Source: Bacteroidota bacterium
GTDB taxonomy: Bacteria; Bacteroidota; Bacteroidia; Sphingobacteriales; Sphingobacteriaceae
Direction: 5' to 3'
DNA length: 64,000 nt
Assembly (NCBI GenBank): GCA_023450085.1
Contig: JAEXHI010000014.1
Location: forward strand, 1-64,000
Position 1 is the stretch's first letter; each line of letters begins with the position of its first letter. The position numbers were made by a program, and so were the translations under genes. Below, piece after piece: positions 1 to 9,254 of the stretch. The notes beneath the pieces are model-generated. The model saw only the letters and a list, made by a program, of their open reading frames with translations, searched no databases and was not told the DNA's origin.

Positions 1-71
1 AAAGGCCCCACCAAGGAATAGGAGGGATAACGCCGATTGAAATGGCTAAAAATGAAAATCAAAAAGAATAA
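1..71 (+). pseudogene. 3' end of a probable IS3-type transposase (cut by window edge)
   Basis: Reading from base 3 gives 22 codons ending in TAA at 69-71. The translation begins RPHQGIGGITPIEMA, which resembles the extreme C-terminus of rve-type (IS3 family OrfB) transposases, where an RPH..LG..TP.E motif is usual. Only this tail is visible, so it cannot be told whether the element is intact upstream of the window. No terminal inverted repeat could be identified in the bases that follow. The family resemblance is by motif only; a chance match is possible with so few residues. Confidence 0.5.
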
Positions 72-344
72 TAAATTAATGCCCAGCTAAAATCAAATCT
101 GTTACCGAATTACTAAACCTTTACAAGGATGACAATGTTCGAGGGCTCAGGATGCCAACGTTTGGGGAATCATGACGTATCAGCGCCAGCTTGTTCAAAA
201 TATTTTCTTCATCAATTTAACCTTTTTAAAGGTCAATGGCAAATAGTAATATCTTTATCAGTCTGAGCCTATCGAAGACCCTGCTGCTTTATCCTTCGAC
301 AAGCTCAGGATTACAGCGTAAGTGCTCTTCAAGCCAACTACTAA
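72..344. other. Intergenic stretch, downstream of aguA
   Basis: No convincing gene. Positions 262-313 hold a degenerate inverted pair (CTGAGCCTATCGAAGACC and a copy of TCCTTCGACAAGCTCAGGA) of the repeat type scattered through this window; another partial copy lies at about 125-155 and at 1433-1448. It may act as a transcription end for the aguB-aguA unit, but no T-rich intrinsic terminator was seen. Confidence 0.4.
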
Positions 345-1418
345 CTAAACTGCTGGCTCCTGTTGGCTTAAGCAATGGAAGCTACCCAGGCCCCAAATAA
401 TATCTGTTGAATCAATACCAATTACCTCACGGTCTGGAAATGCCTTTTGTATAATTTCTAAAGCAATTTTATCATTTACATCTCTAAAGGTTGGCACAAT
501 TACCGCAGCATTTGCAATGTAAAAGTTAGCATATGAAGCAGGTAATCTAGTATCCTCATAAATCACTGGAGAAGGCATTGGCAGCTCAATAATATTCAGT
601 TTTCTGCCATCCAATAAGGTCATTTCCTTTAAACGCTCCAAATTCTCTTTTAATAGCAGATAATTTTCATCTAAAGGATTGCTTTCTACCACCGTAAGCA
701 CCGTATCTTCATTCACAAAACGAGTAATATCATCAATATGACCATCGGTATCATCGCCTACAATACCATCACCTACCCATAAAATTTGCGATGCACCATA
801 AAACTCCATCAAATAGGTTTCTATTTGCTCTTTGGTTAAATGAGGGTTTCTATTCTCATTCAGCAAGCAGGCTTCGCTTGTTAAAATAGTTCCAGCGCCG
901 TTAAACTCTACCGAACCACCTTCCATCACAATATCAGGTGTAAATAATGGCAAGTTGAAATGCTTAGCAATTTTGGTAGGCACTACGTCATCCAAATCGT
1001 ATGGAGGATATTTATCTCCCCAAGCATTATAACCCCAATCTACTACTGCTTTCTCATTTCCTTTTAACACAAAAGCAGGTCCATGGTCACGGCACCAAGC
1101 ATCGTTGGTTTCATTAAAATAGAATTCGATTTGAGTTAAATCAGCACTCACCTTTTCCAATTGCGAAACGGCAAAAGCTTTCATTTCCTCATCCTTTACG
1201 TTAATCCGTACTTTTTCACCTTTGGCAACTGCCTTAATAAACAAGCAATAAGGTTCGTAAATAGTCTCTATTTTCCCAGGCCATGAAGCTTCCTTGTGTG
1301 GCCAGCTTAACCAAGTTGCCTCGTGTTTAGCCCATTCTGCAGGGAATGCGTAGCCTTGCTTTTTGGGCGAATTATCAAATTCTGGTTGCTCAGATGTTTT
1401 TATGACTTTAATTGACAT
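345..1418 (-). CDS. aguA: Agmatine deiminase (agmatine iminohydrolase)
   Basis: Converts agmatine to N-carbamoylputrescine plus ammonia, the first step of the arginine-decarboxylase route to putrescine; cytoplasmic. The 357 residues match the usual length of the peptidylarginine-deiminase-like family. Visible family motifs are WCRDHGP at residues 108-114, MEGGSVEFNG near 165-174, DGHIDDITRF near 225, and the C-terminal loop GSFHCLSQQEP whose Cys349 should be the nucleophile. It lies 144 bp downstream of the N-carbamoylputrescine amidase gene on the same strand, so the two consecutive enzymes are probably co-transcribed. The intervening DNA has short degenerate repeats of the type CGACTATAATCTTCC (about 1498-1559). 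Confidence 0.95.
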   Translation of the reverse strand: MSIKVIKTSEQPEFDNSPKKQGYAFPAEWAKHEATWLSWPHKEASWPGKIETIYEPYCLFIKAVAKGEKVRINVKDEEMKAFAVSQLEKVSADLTQIEFYFNETNDAWCRDHGPAFVLKGNEKAVVDWGYNAWGDKYPPYDLDDVVPTKIAKHFNLPLFTPDIVMEGGSVEFNGAGTILTSEACLLNENRNPHLTKEQIETYLMEFYGASQILWVGDGIVGDDTDGHIDDITRFVNEDTVLTVVESNPLDENYLLLKENLERLKEMTLLDGRKLNIIELPMPSPVIYEDTRLPASYANFYIANAAVIVPTFRDVNDKIALEIIQKAFPDREVIGIDSTDIIWGLGSFHCLSQQEPAV

Positions 1419-1562
1419 GGCATTTTAAAAATATCCTTCGACAAGCTTTCTATTAAAATAGAGCAAGCGAGGATGAAACTTTGAATGGAACTACTCTAAT
1501 CTTTTCGGACTTACCGACTATAATCTTCCCGACTTTCTAACTATAACCTTCCCGACCAAAAA

Positions 1563-2438
1563 CTAATCTTCGTCGATAAACCTCTTGGTAATCGGTTGGT
1601 AAGAATCAATTCTTCTATCTCTTAGGAAAGGCCAGTGTTTGCGGATATAATCGCTTTGCGTAAGGTCAATATCTACTACTTCTGTCTCTTCTTCTTCATG
1701 CGAAGCTAGGTACAATAACTTACCTTGGGCATTGGTTGCAAAACTACCGCCCCAAAACTTCATACGCCCTTCTTGCTCAAAACCTACACGATTCACACTA
1801 ATTACTGGTAAACCGTTAGCCACTGAGTGCGAGCGTTGGATGGTTTGCCAAGCATTATATTGGTCTTTATTGGTTTCTTCATCCTGTGTAGTATCCCAGC
1901 CAATAGCCGTTGGATAAAACATAATTTCGGCACCCATCAAAGCGGTAATACGTGAAGCTTCAGGATACCATTGGTCCCAACAAATTAAGATACCAATTTT
2001 AGCAAACTTGGTTTGGAAAACCTTGTAGCCCAAATCGCCAGGAGTAAAATAAAATTTCTCGTAATAAGCAGGATCATCAGGAATATGCATTTTGCGATAT
2101 TTACCCAAATAACTGCCATCAGCATCCAAAACCGCAGTAGTATTGTGGTACAAACCTTGTGCTCTTTTTTCGAATAAAGATGCGATAATTACCACTCCTA
2201 ATTCTTTAGCCACTACTTGTAAGGCATCGGTAGAAGGACCAGGAATGGCTTCCGCTAAATCAAAATTATCATAGTCTTCTACATCACAAAAATACAACGA
2301 CGTAAAAAGCTCTTGCAAACACACTATTTGAGCGCCCTTTGCAGCAGCTTCTCTCACTTTTACAATAGCTTTATCTAAATTTTCTTGCTTATTCGCGGTA
2401 CAGCTCATCTGCACCATACCTACTTTTACTTTGCTCAT
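1563..2438 (-). CDS. aguB: N-carbamoylputrescine amidase
   Basis: Hydrolyses N-carbamoylputrescine to putrescine, CO2 and ammonia; cytoplasmic member of the nitrilase superfamily. The 291 residues show the full Glu-Lys-Cys triad: E43 in LQELF, K116 in KYRKMHIPDD and C153 in ILICWDQWYPEASR. The sequence HIPDDPAYYEKFYFTPGD is characteristic of the AguB branch rather than of general omega-amidases. It is the promoter-proximal gene of the pair with aguA. A minus-strand -7 box TAACTTTG is present at 2530-2537, about 90 bp before the start. Function is assigned by family motif plus the aguA neighbour, which makes the specific substrate likely. Confidence 0.95.
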   Translation of the reverse strand: MSKVKVGMVQMSCTANKQENLDKAIVKVREAAAKGAQIVCLQELFTSLYFCDVEDYDNFDLAEAIPGPSTDALQVVAKELGVVIIASLFEKRAQGLYHNTTAVLDADGSYLGKYRKMHIPDDPAYYEKFYFTPGDLGYKVFQTKFAKIGILICWDQWYPEASRITALMGAEIMFYPTAIGWDTTQDEETNKDQYNAWQTIQRSHSVANGLPVISVNRVGFEQEGRMKFWGGSFATNAQGKLLYLASHEEEETEVVDIDLTQSDYIRKHWPFLRDRRIDSYQPITKRFIDED

Positions 2439-2783
2439 ATTCTTAGATTTGAGTATCGGGATATGAGATTTGAGACACGATGCCCAACCTTACACCCTAA
2501 ACCTTATACCTTAAACCATTTTCGAGCCGCAAAGTTAGGCAAAAACGTCGATATTTTTTAGAAAAGCAGAGCCTGTGCAAAGCCCCCCGAAAGTCGGGCT
2601 TTACGCTACAATCTTTTTGACATCAGCACTGGTCAAACCTCACAAAAAGTATTTCCGCTGCAATCCCGTTTATGTCACAAGCATTACTACATCAAAACCA
2701 AACTATTTTATATTTTTATGGAGCGTCAAAGAGCCGTGCAACATTCTTAGCAAAAAAAGCTCTTTAAGATAAAAACCTTTCAA
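2439..2783. other. Divergent intergenic region between aguB and a tlpA-like gene
   Basis: Holds the probable aguB promoter (minus-strand TAACTTTG at 2530-2537). The plus-strand open frame at 2575-2772 has no start context, no family resemblance and low-complexity composition, so it is not called. No hairpin terminator seen. Confidence 0.4.
2530..2537 (-). promoter_or_regulatory. Probable -7 box of aguB-aguA
   Basis: TAACTTTG on the minus strand matches the Bacteroidota -7 consensus TAnnTTTG. No clear TTTG -33 element is visible at the usual 19-21 bp spacing, so this is only a half-match. Confidence 0.4.
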
Positions 2784-3866
2784 ATGAAGAAAACCATCGT
2801 ACTAGCATTCTTACTATTTGCCAACGTTATTGCATTTGCCCAAAACTTCAAAATCAATGGTACCGTTCAAGGCCTGGAAAATGGCACTTGGCTATACCTA
2901 GAATCAAGTTCTCCCGAAGACGGGATAAAGGACTCCACACAAGTAAACGATGGAATATTCACATTCAAAGGAGCCCTGAAAAAACCAGCAACACAAGTCA
3001 TATTGCGTACGAAGCAATATACAAATTACGTCTTTTTTTGGGCAGAAAATAAGGACATCACCATGTTGCTTAAAGATGGCCAGTTTAAAAGCGGAACGAT
3101 TAAAGGTTCTACTACTCAAACTGAAAATGAAGAAATCCAGAAATTAATTAAGCCCATTGATATTAAAGATGATAGTTTGAGAGTCGCTTTAAGGAAGAGC
3201 GAAGACCCAGCCATTAAAAACGAACTTCGAAAACAAATAGCCGAAATCAAAAACGAAACCTATAATGTCTATTTAAATTATGCAAAAGCACACCCTAGCT
3301 CAATAGTTGTAGCCAGCGTGACCGATGTGTACTCAACCACATGGGGTAAAGAAAAGACACAGCGAATTTATCAACTGTTTTCTCCAAACATAAAAGCTAG
3401 CGATTACGGAATAAACATCAATAGCTTTTTGGCATTAAGCCAAGAAGTAAAAATAGGTGGTAAATATGTAGATTTTGAACAGACCAACGCCCTAGGCAAA
3501 AAAATTAAGCTTTCAGATATCAAGGGGAAATATATTCTTCTTGAGTTTTGGGGCTCTTGGTGTGGACCTTGCAGACAAGACAACCCAGAGTTAGTAAAAA
3601 CTTATAATGCCTACAAATCCAAAGGTTTCGAGATTTTAGGCGTAGCCGCTGATAATGATAAAGCTCAATGGCTAAAAGCAATTAAAGACGATGGTTTGCC
3701 TTGGGAAAACGTTACAGACCTAAAAGGCAACAAAAATGACGTAGTTTTTATGTATGGCATTAGCGCTTACCCAACCAATTATTTGATAAACGAAAATGGG
3801 ATCATCATTGCAAAAGATTTGAGAGGAAAAAAACTTTCGGATAAATTGGCGGAGCTGTTGCCTTAA
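2784..3866 (+). CDS. TlpA-like thiol-disulfide oxidoreductase with DUF4369 domain
   Basis: Exported protein of 360 residues with a Sec signal peptide over residues 1-20 (cleavage near AFAQ). Residues 22-120 match the DUF4369 beta domain (IKDSTQVNDGIFTFKG), residues 125-220 are helical linker, and residues 225-360 form an AhpC/TSA-thioredoxin fold with the redox pair C260/C263 in FWGSWCGPCRQDNP. Such proteins are very common in Bacteroidota and are thought to reduce periplasmic disulfides or act in cytochrome/lipoprotein maturation; the actual partner is unknown. A second protein of the same architecture lies at 51916-53100. Stands alone, followed by a strong inverted repeat. Confidence 0.88.
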   Translation: MKKTIVLAFLLFANVIAFAQNFKINGTVQGLENGTWLYLESSSPEDGIKDSTQVNDGIFTFKGALKKPATQVILRTKQYTNYVFFWAENKDITMLLKDGQFKSGTIKGSTTQTENEEIQKLIKPIDIKDDSLRVALRKSEDPAIKNELRKQIAEIKNETYNVYLNYAKAHPSSIVVASVTDVYSTTWGKEKTQRIYQLFSPNIKASDYGININSFLALSQEVKIGGKYVDFEQTNALGKKIKLSDIKGKYILLEFWGSWCGPCRQDNPELVKTYNAYKSKGFEILGVAADNDKAQWLKAIKDDGLPWENVTDLKGNKNDVVFMYGISAYPTNYLINENGIIIAKDLRGKKLSDKLAELLP

Positions 3867-3945
3867 CAAAAGGCACCCCAATCTTTTAAGGCTGGCTTTT
3901 AGCAGTAGTCTTTTTGCCTAAGCAACTTAGTATGCCTCATGCTTT

Positions 3946-4011
3946 GTCATTCAGAGCGCAGCGAAGAATCTTTTAGCTATTTTAGGGATTCTTCGCTGCG
4001 CTCTGAATGAC
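3946..4011. repeat. Perfect 25-bp inverted repeat (CAGAGCGCAGCGAAG family)
   Basis: The arm at 3946-3970 is exactly complementary to 3987-4011, with a 16-base loop; the core is CAGAGCGCAGCGAAGAATC. It sits between two convergent genes (tlpA-like and ypdA) and could work as a bidirectional terminator, although no U-tract follows. Related but degenerate copies lie at 55501-55545 and 60061-60128. The remaining intergenic DNA (3867-4172) holds nothing else recognisable. Confidence 0.85.
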
Positions 4012-4172
4012 AACAAAGAAAGTTAATTGCAATATGCTACTTTTTAAAAAAATCTTTGACGATACACCAAATACTTTAAAAGTTTTATGAAGTTTTAAAA
4101 CGGCGAGACCCCAACTTTACTTCTGAAAACAGTAATTAATTAAAGTTGAACCTCCTAAGTCCTAAAACTAAA

Positions 4173-5153
4173 TTAACTGGTTTTAGCCACAATATCCTTC
4201 ATGATTTGCTCGGCATGTACCCTTGAGTTTTCAATAAACCATTTGTGGGTATCCATACCGCCACAAACTACGCCTGCCAAGTACAAACCAGAAAGATTCG
4301 TTTCCATGGTTTCAGCATTGTGGACTGGTGTTTGGTTTTCATCTAAGGTAATCCCCAACTTTTCTAGTAACTTAAAATTAGGTTGATAACCTGTCATTGC
4401 AGCCACAAAATCATTCTCAATTTCTATATCTCCTTCTGGTGTTGAGATGACTACCGTTTGTTCCTTTATCTGTTTTAGATTGCTTTCGAAATAAGCTTTA
4501 ATTGAGCCCTCCTTAATACGATTTTCGATATCAGGACGAACCCAGTATTTCACATTCGGGCCCATGTCATTACCACGAATTACCATGGTTACTTCGGCAC
4601 CCTTTCTAAAAGTTTCCAAAGCCACATCTACAGATGAATTGTTCGCCCCAACAACCAATACTTTACTGAAAGCATAATAGTGCGGGTCTTTATAATAATG
4701 AATAACTTTTGGCAAATCTTCACCTGGAATGTTCATCAAATTAGGAACATCATAAAAGCCAGTGGCAATAATTACATTTTCGGCTTCATAATTTGCTTTG
4801 GCAGTTTCAATTTGAAACAAACCATCCTCCTGTTTTTGACAAGAAAATACTTCTTCAAATAACCTCACATTCAGCTGGAATTTTTCAGTTACACGTCTGT
4901 AGTACTCCAAGGCTTCATTTCTGTTCGGTTTTGGACTAATGCTTACAAAAGGCACTCCTCCAATTTCCAGACGTTCAGAAGTGGAAAAGAAAGTCATAAA
5001 CACGGGGTAGTTGTAAAGGCTGTTCACCAAAGTACCCTTATCAATAACGACATAGCTTTTTCCTGCTTTTTGTGCTTCAATTCCACAGGCTAAACCTATT
5101 GGTCCAGCACCAATAATTAAGATCTCGAAATGTTGTTTTTCTGATGTTGCCAA
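4173..5153 (-). CDS. ypdA: YpdA-family bacillithiol disulfide reductase (NADPH, FAD)
   Basis: Flavoprotein of 326 residues expected to reduce oxidised bacillithiol (BSSB) with NADPH in the cytosol. The FAD-binding motif ILIIGAGPIGLACG lies at residues 11-24, the NADPH-binding motif VVGANNSSVD at 167-176, and the conserved ATG and C-terminal GVVCGGMDT segments are present. The sequence NSLYNYPVFMTFFSTSERLEIGGVP is typical of the YpdA family rather than of thioredoxin reductase, and no CxxC is present. Firmicute YpdA proteins have a Cys in the first glycine motif (GGGPCG); here that position is Ile19, with Cys23 nearby. Lies downstream of a persulfide dioxygenase-like gene but behind its terminator. 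A ytxJ gene at 17.4 kb supports bacillithiol use. Confidence 0.88.
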   Translation of the reverse strand: MATSEKQHFEILIIGAGPIGLACGIEAQKAGKSYVVIDKGTLVNSLYNYPVFMTFFSTSERLEIGGVPFVSISPKPNRNEALEYYRRVTEKFQLNVRLFEEVFSCQKQEDGLFQIETAKANYEAENVIIATGFYDVPNLMNIPGEDLPKVIHYYKDPHYYAFSKVLVVGANNSSVDVALETFRKGAEVTMVIRGNDMGPNVKYWVRPDIENRIKEGSIKAYFESNLKQIKEQTVVISTPEGDIEIENDFVAAMTGYQPNFKLLEKLGITLDENQTPVHNAETMETNLSGLYLAGVVCGGMDTHKWFIENSRVHAEQIMKDIVAKTS

Positions 5154-5213
5154 GTGATGATTCTTTAAAATTAAACCTGATTACAGTGAACTTGTTTTAA
5201 TTACAATTGCTAA

Positions 5214-5261
5214 AAAACCTCGTAGGTTTTAGGGTCACACCATTTAAACCTACGAGGTTTT
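5214..5261 (-). terminator. Intrinsic terminator after the CstB-like gene
   Basis: Perfect 16-bp inverted repeat, AAAACCTCGTAGGTTT at 5214-5229 against 5246-5261. On the minus strand the stem is followed by a run of six T, so it ends the transcript coming from 6700-5285 and separates it from ypdA. Confidence 0.8.
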
Positions 5262-5284
5262 ACCTCTAGCAATGATGGAATAGC

Positions 5285-6700
5285 TTAAGCTTTCGCTAAT
5301 TTGCTTGGGCAGACAAAATCTGTTCTTTTCAACGACGTATTTTTAATAGCGCCGTAACCTCCCGCTACATCTACCACCTTATCAATACCACGAGCTTTCA
5401 GAATAGAAGCCGCAATCATGGAGCGATAACCACCTGCACAATGAATATAGTAGGTTTTATTATCGTCTATTTCGTGAGTCCAGTCGTTAATATAGTCCAA
5501 GGGACGAGGATGTGTAAACTCCAAATGTTCTGATTCATACTCTCCTGGCTTGCGAACATCTAATGCTAAAATAGATTGGTCTTCTTGGTAAGTCTGCTCA
5601 AATTCTGCTGCAGAAATAGAAGTCACTTGGTCGGTCTGTTTTCCTGCATCTTTCCATGCTTGGATACCACCTTCCAAATATCCAATGGTATTATCATAAC
5701 CTACACGTGCCAAACGGGTAATCGCTTCTTCAGCTTTACCTTCATCCGTAATCAACAAAATGTTTTGTTTTAAATCAGGAATTAATGCACCTACCCAAGG
5801 AGCAAATTGACCATTTAAGCCAATATTGATGGCATTAGGCACAAAAGCCTGCGCAAACACTTGTGGATCGCGTGTGTCTAGCATTAATGCACCACTTTGA
5901 TTTGCCAAATCCTCAAAAGCTTGAGGCGACAGTGGATTAAGTCCTTTTTGGTAAACCTCATCGATACTTTCGTAACCACCTTTGTTCATGGCAGCATTTT
6001 TTGCAAAATATTGTGGTGGAGGTAAAATACCATCGGTCACTTCTTTAATGAACTGCTCTTTAGTTTCGGCTTTTAGTGCGTAGTTCACCTGTTTTTGATG
6101 TCCTAACGTATCAAAAGTTTCTTTACTCATGTTTTTACCACAAGCAGATCCAGCACCATGGCCAGGATAAACAATAACCTCATCCGCTAGCGGCTTAATT
6201 TTATCATTTAACGAATCATAAAGCAAGCCTGCCAGGTCGTTCATGGTAAGCGTTCCTTTTTGTGCTAAATCTGGTCTACCTACATCACCAATAAAAAGGG
6301 TATCACCTGTAAAGATACAGTGATTTTTGCCTTGTCCATCAGTTAACAAATACGTGGTTGATTCAAGCGTATGTCCTGGTGTATGCAAAGCGGTAATGGT
6401 TAATTCGCCTATTTTAAACTGCTCTCTATCCGTAGCAATGTGCGCTTCGAAAGAAGTAGTTGCCGTTGGTCCATAAACAATGGTAGCTCCTGATTTCTCT
6501 GCCAAATCAACGTGACCTGACACAAAATCGGCATGAAAATGGGTTTCGAAGATGTACTTTATTTTTGCACCGTTTTGTGATGCTTTCACTAAATAAGGCT
6601 CTACTTCTCGGAGCGGATCAATAATGGCTGCTTCGCCATTGCTCTCTATGTAATAGGCCGCCTCGGCCAAACATCCAGTGTAAATTTGTTCTATCTTCAT
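5285..6700 (-). CDS. CstB-like persulfide dioxygenase with two rhodanese domains
   Basis: Cytosolic 471-residue enzyme combining a metallo-beta-lactamase fold (about 1-245) with two rhodanese domains (about 265-360 and 370-465). The persulfide-dioxygenase metal motifs are visible: THFHADFVSGH at residues 53-63, TPGHTLEST and GDTLFIGDVGRPDLA, then YPGHGAGSACGK. In the first rhodanese domain the active-site loop reads LLITDEGKAEE and has no Cys, so it is a pseudo-rhodanese; the second has Cys421 in HCAGGYR and should be active. This order is that of staphylococcal CstB, which oxidises low-molecular-weight thiol persulfides (including bacillithiol persulfide) and yields thiosulfate. The ypdA neighbour fits that substrate. 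A minus-strand -7 box (TATTTTTG, 6747-6754) precedes it. Confidence 0.88.
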   Translation of the reverse strand: MKIEQIYTGCLAEAAYYIESNGEAAIIDPLREVEPYLVKASQNGAKIKYIFETHFHADFVSGHVDLAEKSGATIVYGPTATTSFEAHIATDREQFKIGELTITALHTPGHTLESTTYLLTDGQGKNHCIFTGDTLFIGDVGRPDLAQKGTLTMNDLAGLLYDSLNDKIKPLADEVIVYPGHGAGSACGKNMSKETFDTLGHQKQVNYALKAETKEQFIKEVTDGILPPPQYFAKNAAMNKGGYESIDEVYQKGLNPLSPQAFEDLANQSGALMLDTRDPQVFAQAFVPNAINIGLNGQFAPWVGALIPDLKQNILLITDEGKAEEAITRLARVGYDNTIGYLEGGIQAWKDAGKQTDQVTSISAAEFEQTYQEDQSILALDVRKPGEYESEHLEFTHPRPLDYINDWTHEIDDNKTYYIHCAGGYRSMIAASILKARGIDKVVDVAGGYGAIKNTSLKRTDFVCPSKLAKA

Positions 6701-6746
6701 TTCTATAAGTATAAGTTAGATGGGCAATTTACCTGCCAATCCTAAA

Positions 6747-6754
6747 CAAAAATA
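6747..6754 (-). promoter_or_regulatory. Probable -7 box of the CstB-like gene
   Basis: TATTTTTG on the minus strand, 46 bp before the start codon, fits TAnnTTTG. No -33 TTTG is evident. Confidence 0.4.
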
Positions 6755-6971
6755 AGATTAATGCTTTGTTTACGGAATGATGATGATCATAATTGCAGAA
6801 GTTTTACTTTACCCCCTACCCCTAAAGGGGAATTTTAACAATACGACAAAGCAATATACTAAGTGATAAGACAAACTCGCCCTTTAAGGAGAACCGAAGC
6901 ATAGCGAGCTCATGGATACCAAAACATAATGGAAAAACTATCAATAGATGCCCAACGGGCAGAGAGGGTTA

Positions 6972-7988
6972 TTAGTTGGTCAGTTCTCCAGCAATAGAAG
7001 TTTCCATTTGCTGCTTAATTTCTTCCGCACTTAAATCGGCTCCCAAAAGATACATCAGCTTGGTTACCGCTGTTTCGAAAGTCATATCGTAACCACTTAA
7101 CACTCCCATTTTTTTGAGCTCGCTACTGGTTTCATACATTCCTAATTGTACCGAACCTCTTAAACATTGTGAAATATCAACGATAATTTTTCCGTCTTTA
7201 ATTGCCTCTGCTAAAGCATTGATAAACCACTCAGCAGTAGTAGTATTGCCTGAGCCAAAAGTTTCCAATACAATCGCTTTCACTTTAGATTTGGTAACGG
7301 CCATCACTACTTCCTCTGTCATTCCAGGATAAGCTTTCAATACACCAATATTAGCATCGGATTTGGTTTGAATGTAAAAAGGCTCTGTAGGAACAGGTAA
7401 AATCTCTTTATGAAAAAAAGTAAGCTGAACGCCTGCTTCGGCCAAAATTGGGTAATTGGGTGAACGGAAAGCTTCAAATTTCTCCGTATTGAATTTAATA
7501 GACCTATTGCCTCGGAACAATTGATTATCAAAATAGATACAAACTTCTGGCACCACTGCTTTTCCGTTTTCTTTGGTAGCGGCAATTTCTAAGGCTGTAA
7601 TCAGGTTTTCTTTAGCGTCAGTCCTAATTTCTCCAATAGGCAATTGCGAACCGGTTAAAATAACTGGTTTAGCCAAGTTTTTAAGCATGAAACTTAATGC
7701 TGATGCCGTGAACGACATCGTATCGGAACCATGCAAAATCACAAAACCATCAAACTCTTCGTAATTGTCCCTAATCAGTTCAGCAATTACATTCCAATGG
7801 CTAGGATGCATGTTAGAAGAATCGATAATAGGATTAAACGAATGCACAGATAACTGGTAGTTCAATCGAGCAAGCTCGGGAACATTATCTTTAATTTGCT
7901 CAAAATCGAATGGAATTAAGGCCCCTGTTGCGGCATCATTTACCATTCCTATGGTTCCACCGGTGTAGATGATTAGTATCTTGGTCAT
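6972..7988 (-). CDS. ansA: Type I (cytosolic) L-asparaginase
   Basis: Hydrolyses L-asparagine to aspartate and ammonia. The 338 residues have no signal peptide, consistent with a cytoplasmic type I enzyme. Both catalytic threonine motifs are present: IIYTGGTIGM (T12) and LHGSDTMSFTASAL (T90, D89), plus the Lys-containing ILTGSQLPIGEIRTDAKENL segment and the C-terminal QCLRGSVQLGMYETS loop. It stands alone; upstream lies a long repeat-bearing intergenic region, downstream 270 bp without a gene. Confidence 0.94.
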   Translation of the reverse strand: MTKILIIYTGGTIGMVNDAATGALIPFDFEQIKDNVPELARLNYQLSVHSFNPIIDSSNMHPSHWNVIAELIRDNYEEFDGFVILHGSDTMSFTASALSFMLKNLAKPVILTGSQLPIGEIRTDAKENLITALEIAATKENGKAVVPEVCIYFDNQLFRGNRSIKFNTEKFEAFRSPNYPILAEAGVQLTFFHKEILPVPTEPFYIQTKSDANIGVLKAYPGMTEEVVMAVTKSKVKAIVLETFGSGNTTTAEWFINALAEAIKDGKIIVDISQCLRGSVQLGMYETSSELKKMGVLSGYDMTFETAVTKLMYLLGADLSAEEIKQQMETSIAGELTN

Positions 7989-8495
7989 TAAAGTACAGCT
8001 ATGGTTTTGTTTTACAAATTAAACAACAATCGCACAGCTTTTTAAATCACAAAAAATATTTATCAAATAATTAACCATTTGGATGATAGATTGAGAAATG
8101 TATAAACAGAATGGTTATTTATACAGAAATCCATAACTGTTGCGAAATACAAGTGAGCGAACGGGACCAAAAACCGAGCTTCCGAAGCAAAAAATACTAG
8201 CAATTGTGTCGTTTCGAAGTGCAAAAAATCGAAATTATTGGCTGCGGATAAGGATATATGTGTAAAACTTAACTATGAAGAAAAATAAAATTTAACCGCA
8301 AAGAATAGAGGAGTTACGCAAAGAACGCTAAGACTAAAATTCTTAAGAATCTACTTACCCCATTTCCCAATCCCACCTTTGCGTCATTTCGTAAAAACTT
8401 CAAAAACCTTTGCGGCAAAATAATTAGATCTATTTAAATACTCTCCTGTTTGATTTTAATACAAAGAATAAAGAGTTACGCGAAGAACACAAAGA
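7989..8495. repeat. Intergenic region with GxxExxY-associated degenerate repeats
   Basis: Positions 8292-8418 form one repeat unit: a left arm beginning TTAACCGCAAAGAATAGAGG with GTTACGCAAAGAACGC, a centre without similarity, and a right arm CTTTGCGTCATTTCGTAA ending ACCTTTGCGG. The arms are loosely complementary (CCGCAAAG against CTTTGCGG). A half unit (AAAGAGTTACGCGAAGAAC, 8459-8502) abuts the stop codon of the GxxExxY gene. 7989-8290 shows nothing recognisable. Confidence 0.75.
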
Positions 8496-8876
8496 TTAAA
8501 GATTATTAACTACACGCTTTAACCCATCTTTCAGTAAATAAGAATTAAAATTCATCAGTAGCCCTAGTTTAAAATTACCTAACTTCAAATAAGTCAGCGT
8601 TTGAGCAAGGTGCAAATCAGAGAGCTTTTCTACACTTTTTAATTCTAAAACCAATTGATTCTCCACCAAAATATCTATTCTGTAGCCACAATTCAAGTTA
8701 ACCCCCTCAAATATCAATGGTATTGGTTTTTCTTTCTCGACATAGAAACCTTCTTTTTGAATTTTATAGAAGAGGCATTCTTGGTAAGCGCTCTCCAGTA
8801 ATCCGGGGCCTAATGCAGAATGCACATCAATGGCCATACCGATTACAACATTTGATAGCTCGTTTACTTCCATCAT
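8496..8876 (-). CDS. GxxExxY protein (PD-(D/E)XK nuclease-like)
   Basis: Small protein of 126 residues with the defining motif G25-LL-E28-SA-Y31 in ALGPGLLESAYQECL, followed by YRIDILVENQLVLELKS, which has the D...ExK spacing of PD-(D/E)XK nuclease folds. Family function is not established. The gene is bracketed on both sides by degenerate CCGCAAAG/GTTACGCAAAGAAC repeats found nowhere else in the window, which suggests it arrived with, or acts on, those repeats. Start is either of the two adjacent ATG codons (8876 or 8873). It has no operon partner. Confidence 0.85.
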   Translation of the reverse strand: MMEVNELSNVVIGMAIDVHSALGPGLLESAYQECLFYKIQKEGFYVEKEKPIPLIFEGVNLNCGYRIDILVENQLVLELKSVEKLSDLHLAQTLTYLKLGNFKLGLLMNFNSYLLKDGLKRVVNNL

Positions 8877-9254
8877 ATTTCATAGTTAGGTAAGTAAATT
8901 TAACTTTTTGTTGGTTAATAAAAAACTTTGTGGTGTTTTAAGGAATTCTCAACAAGCTTCGGATTAGAAACTTAACCGCTAAGAAATGTAGGAGCGACGC
9001 GAAGATTATAATTGGCATAGTTAAGCCGCTCTCTTTGCGTCACTTTGCGAAACCTTCAAAAACCTTTGCGGTAAATTTTAACCGCCAAAAAAAAAGTGTT
9101 ACGCTAAGAACGCGAAGACTAGAACTATCAAATAATCAACCTGCTGCTCTTTCTCTAAATATCATCTTTGTGCTACTTTACGAAAACTTTATTCCGTATG
9201 TATAGAAAATCTTAACCGCCAAGAAAAATAAGAGCGACGCTAAGACTACAAAGA
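8877..9254. repeat. Two and a half GxxExxY-associated repeat units
   Basis: Unit at 8972-9075 (CTTAACCGCTAAGAAATG ... CTTTGCGTCACTTTGCG ... ACCTTTGCGGTAAA), unit at 9076-9190 (TTAACCGCCAAAAAAAAAG ... GTTACGCTAAGAACGCG ... CTTTGTGCTACTTTACG), and a half unit at 9211-9258 that runs into the stop codon of the tatD-like gene. Same family as 8292-8502. No gene. Confidence 0.8.

Noticed and set aside
2575..2772. 65-codon open frame before the TlpA-like gene
   Set aside because: No promoter box, no motif, composition unlike coding DNA.
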